The translations under genes were made by a program, and so were the position numbers. This document shows positions 5,539 through 6,761 of a stretch of 6,761 nt of DNA, piece after piece. The notes beneath the pieces were generated by a model that saw only the letters and a program-made list of their open reading frames with translations, was not told the DNA's origin and ran no database searches. How positions within the stretch are numbered: position 1 is the first letter of the stretch; each line of letters opens with the position of its first letter. This DNA is from Acidobacteriota bacterium (GTDB lineage Bacteria; Acidobacteriota; Blastocatellia; Pyrinomonadales; Pyrinomonadaceae): contig JAFBAJ010000579.1 in assembly GCA_019247865.1 (NCBI GenBank), positions 1 through 6,761 of the forward strand, read 5' to 3'.

Positions 5539-6761
5539 TCAGTTCTGTCGGGCGTCAATCAGTTTCACGACCATGTTTGCAATCTCCGTCGGGTTCGACA
5601 TGGACAGCACTTTCATCCACTCTCCAGTCTTGACGTTGCCTATGATGAGCAAGCTGCTGTGCTCCTGCTTGTCCTCCACGTAACCGCCGAGTTTGGATAA
5701 CACTTCGTTCAGGTTCTTCTTCTCTCCGGTCAGGAAGTACCAGCCGGGCTGCGCGTGAAAGCTGTCGGCATATTTCTTCAAGACGGGCGGCTGGTCCGTA
5801 TCAGGGTCAACCGTGATGGAGAGCATCAAGACATCTTGGCCCACACGCTCGCCCAAATATTTCTGCACCCGCGCCAGATTCGCAGTCATAGGCGAACAGA
5901 CGCCTTTGCAGGTCGTGAACAAAAAATTGATTAAGACCACTTTGTCTTTCAGCAGGTCGTCGTAAAAATGTACTGGCTTGTTGTCCTGCGTCAGCAAGAC
6001 CAGATTGGGAAAATATTTAGCGGCAGCATCGCTCTCATCTTTCCTGCTCTCTGCGCTCTGCGAAGGCTGTGCGACGCTCTTGCCGGCGGCCTCTTTAATC
6101 ATGTCTACCAGTTGCGAGGCGGGCGCGAGTCCGTAGGCGCGAGTCCAGAAATGAGCCGTGTCATTGCCGATCAGCACGAGCGGCGTGTGATCGTTTTTGT
6201 CTCCGACGTAGCCGCCGAGCGCGCGCAGGAGATCATCTATCTCAGGCTTGCTGCCGGTGACAAAGGTCCAATTCGCGCCGGCCTTAAATTTCGCCGCAAA
6301 CTCTTTCAAGCGCGCGGGCACGTCCGTCACCGGATCGACGCTGATAGAGATAAGCTGCACGTCGCGCGCGGCCTGCTCCTGAAGGCTCTGCTGGACGCGC
6401 CGGAAGGTGGCCGAGAGGGGCGGGCAGATGGTCGTGCAGGTCGTGAAGATGAAATTGATGGCGACCGTCTTGCCCTTGACCAGGTCTGTATAGAAGTTGA
6501 GCTGGCGTCCGTTCTGGTCGTAAACGGTCGTGTCAGGAATTTTCAGTGCGGACTGTATCTCATCGCCCCGTTTTAAACTGGCTTCAACAGGTATCGGGAC
6601 AACAGCTTTCGCTTCGGCCTCTTTAGCCGGAGAGCTGGCGTTTCCGGCTTTTAAGTTCATGCCGCACCTGGGACAGCGACCCGGCCTCTTTGAGATCACG
6701 TCAGGGTGCATCGGGCAGGCATATTCGACTCTGCGCGCTGCATTCCTTTTCTGCGCCGCGT
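5539..6761 (-). CDS. Tandem SCO1/SenC copper-chaperone protein with N-terminal heavy-metal-binding motif (5' end outside window)
   Basis: The visible 406 residues (residue 1 is the first full codon, at 6759-6757) contain three parts. Residues 13-36 are a heavy-metal-binding motif, YACPMHPDV then CPRCGM (C15, C29, C32), as found in copper-efflux proteins. Residues about 70-226 are the first SCO domain with FTTCTTICP (C108, C112) and H191 in NDHTP. Residues about 248-404 are the second SCO domain with FTTCKGVCSP (C284, C288) and H367 in QEHSS. Both domains keep the CxxxC pair and distal His that bind copper in SCO1 proteins. Charged, Ala/Ser-rich linkers separate the parts. SCO proteins are thioredoxin-fold periplasmic factors for Cu(A) assembly of cytochrome oxidase or thiol redox. 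The ATG at 6711 is not the start: the frame stays open to the edge, and the conserved YACP lies upstream of it. The visible N-terminus AAQKRNAA looks like the region just after a signal peptide cleavage site, so little may be missing. First visible gene of the operon. Confidence 0.93.
   Translation of the reverse strand, partial: AAQKRNAARRVEYACPMHPDVISKRPGRCPRCGMNLKAGNASSPAKEAEAKAVVPIPVEASLKRGDEIQSALKIPDTTVYDQNGRQLNFYTDLVKGKTVAINFIFTTCTTICPPLSATFRRVQQSLQEQAARDVQLISISVDPVTDVPARLKEFAAKFKAGANWTFVTGSKPEIDDLLRALGGYVGDKNDHTPLVLIGNDTAHFWTRAYGLAPASQLVDMIKEAAGKSVAQPSQSAESRKDESDAAAKYFPNLVLLTQDNKPVHFYDDLLKDKVVLINFLFTTCKGVCSPMTANLARVQKYLGERVGQDVLMLSITVDPDTDQPPVLKKYADSFHAQPGWYFLTGEKKNLNEVLSKLGGYVEDKQEHSSLLIIGNVKTGEWMKVLSMSNPTEIANMVVKLIDARQN

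Overview
The window reads as part of a free-living, moderately GC-rich bacterium with a Gram-negative type envelope. Nearly everything encoded is exported: a c-type cytochrome fused to a periplasmic binding protein, two secreted beta-propeller proteins and a copper-chaperone (SCO) protein. Secreted PD40/TolB-type propellers with 'NADGSGQTxLT' and 'WSPDGTKIAF' repeats in tandem copies are typical of Acidobacteriota (Blastocatellia-like) and related environmental phyla. That taxonomic guess is weak and rests on style of content only.

Layout: bases 1-42 may hold the last codons of an upstream plus-strand gene. A plus-strand gene at 89-616 encodes a small protein of the bacterial 'glycine-rich domain-containing' (GRDP/DUF1399-like) family with a cysteine-rich tail. 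Bases 617-900 are a non-coding gap between convergent genes. The rest of the window, 901-6761, is one minus-strand operon read from right to left: a tandem SCO1/SenC protein with an N-terminal heavy-metal-binding motif (5539 to beyond 6761), two tandem paralogous secreted seven-bladed propellers (4037-5485 and 2536-4005), and a cytochrome c/ABC-type substrate-binding fusion (901-2532). Spacings are about 53, 31 and 3 nt, so the four genes are very probably co-transcribed. The promoter lies outside the window.

How they may work together: SCO proteins deliver copper or reduce thiols at the Cu(A) site of cytochrome oxidases and related cuproproteins. The cytochrome domain points to periplasmic electron transfer. 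The propellers look like extracytoplasmic binding or scaffold proteins. A copper-dependent, exported redox module that also binds a small ligand fits the set, but no enzyme in the window fixes the pathway and this remains inference. No RNA gene, insertion sequence, CRISPR array or attachment site was seen.
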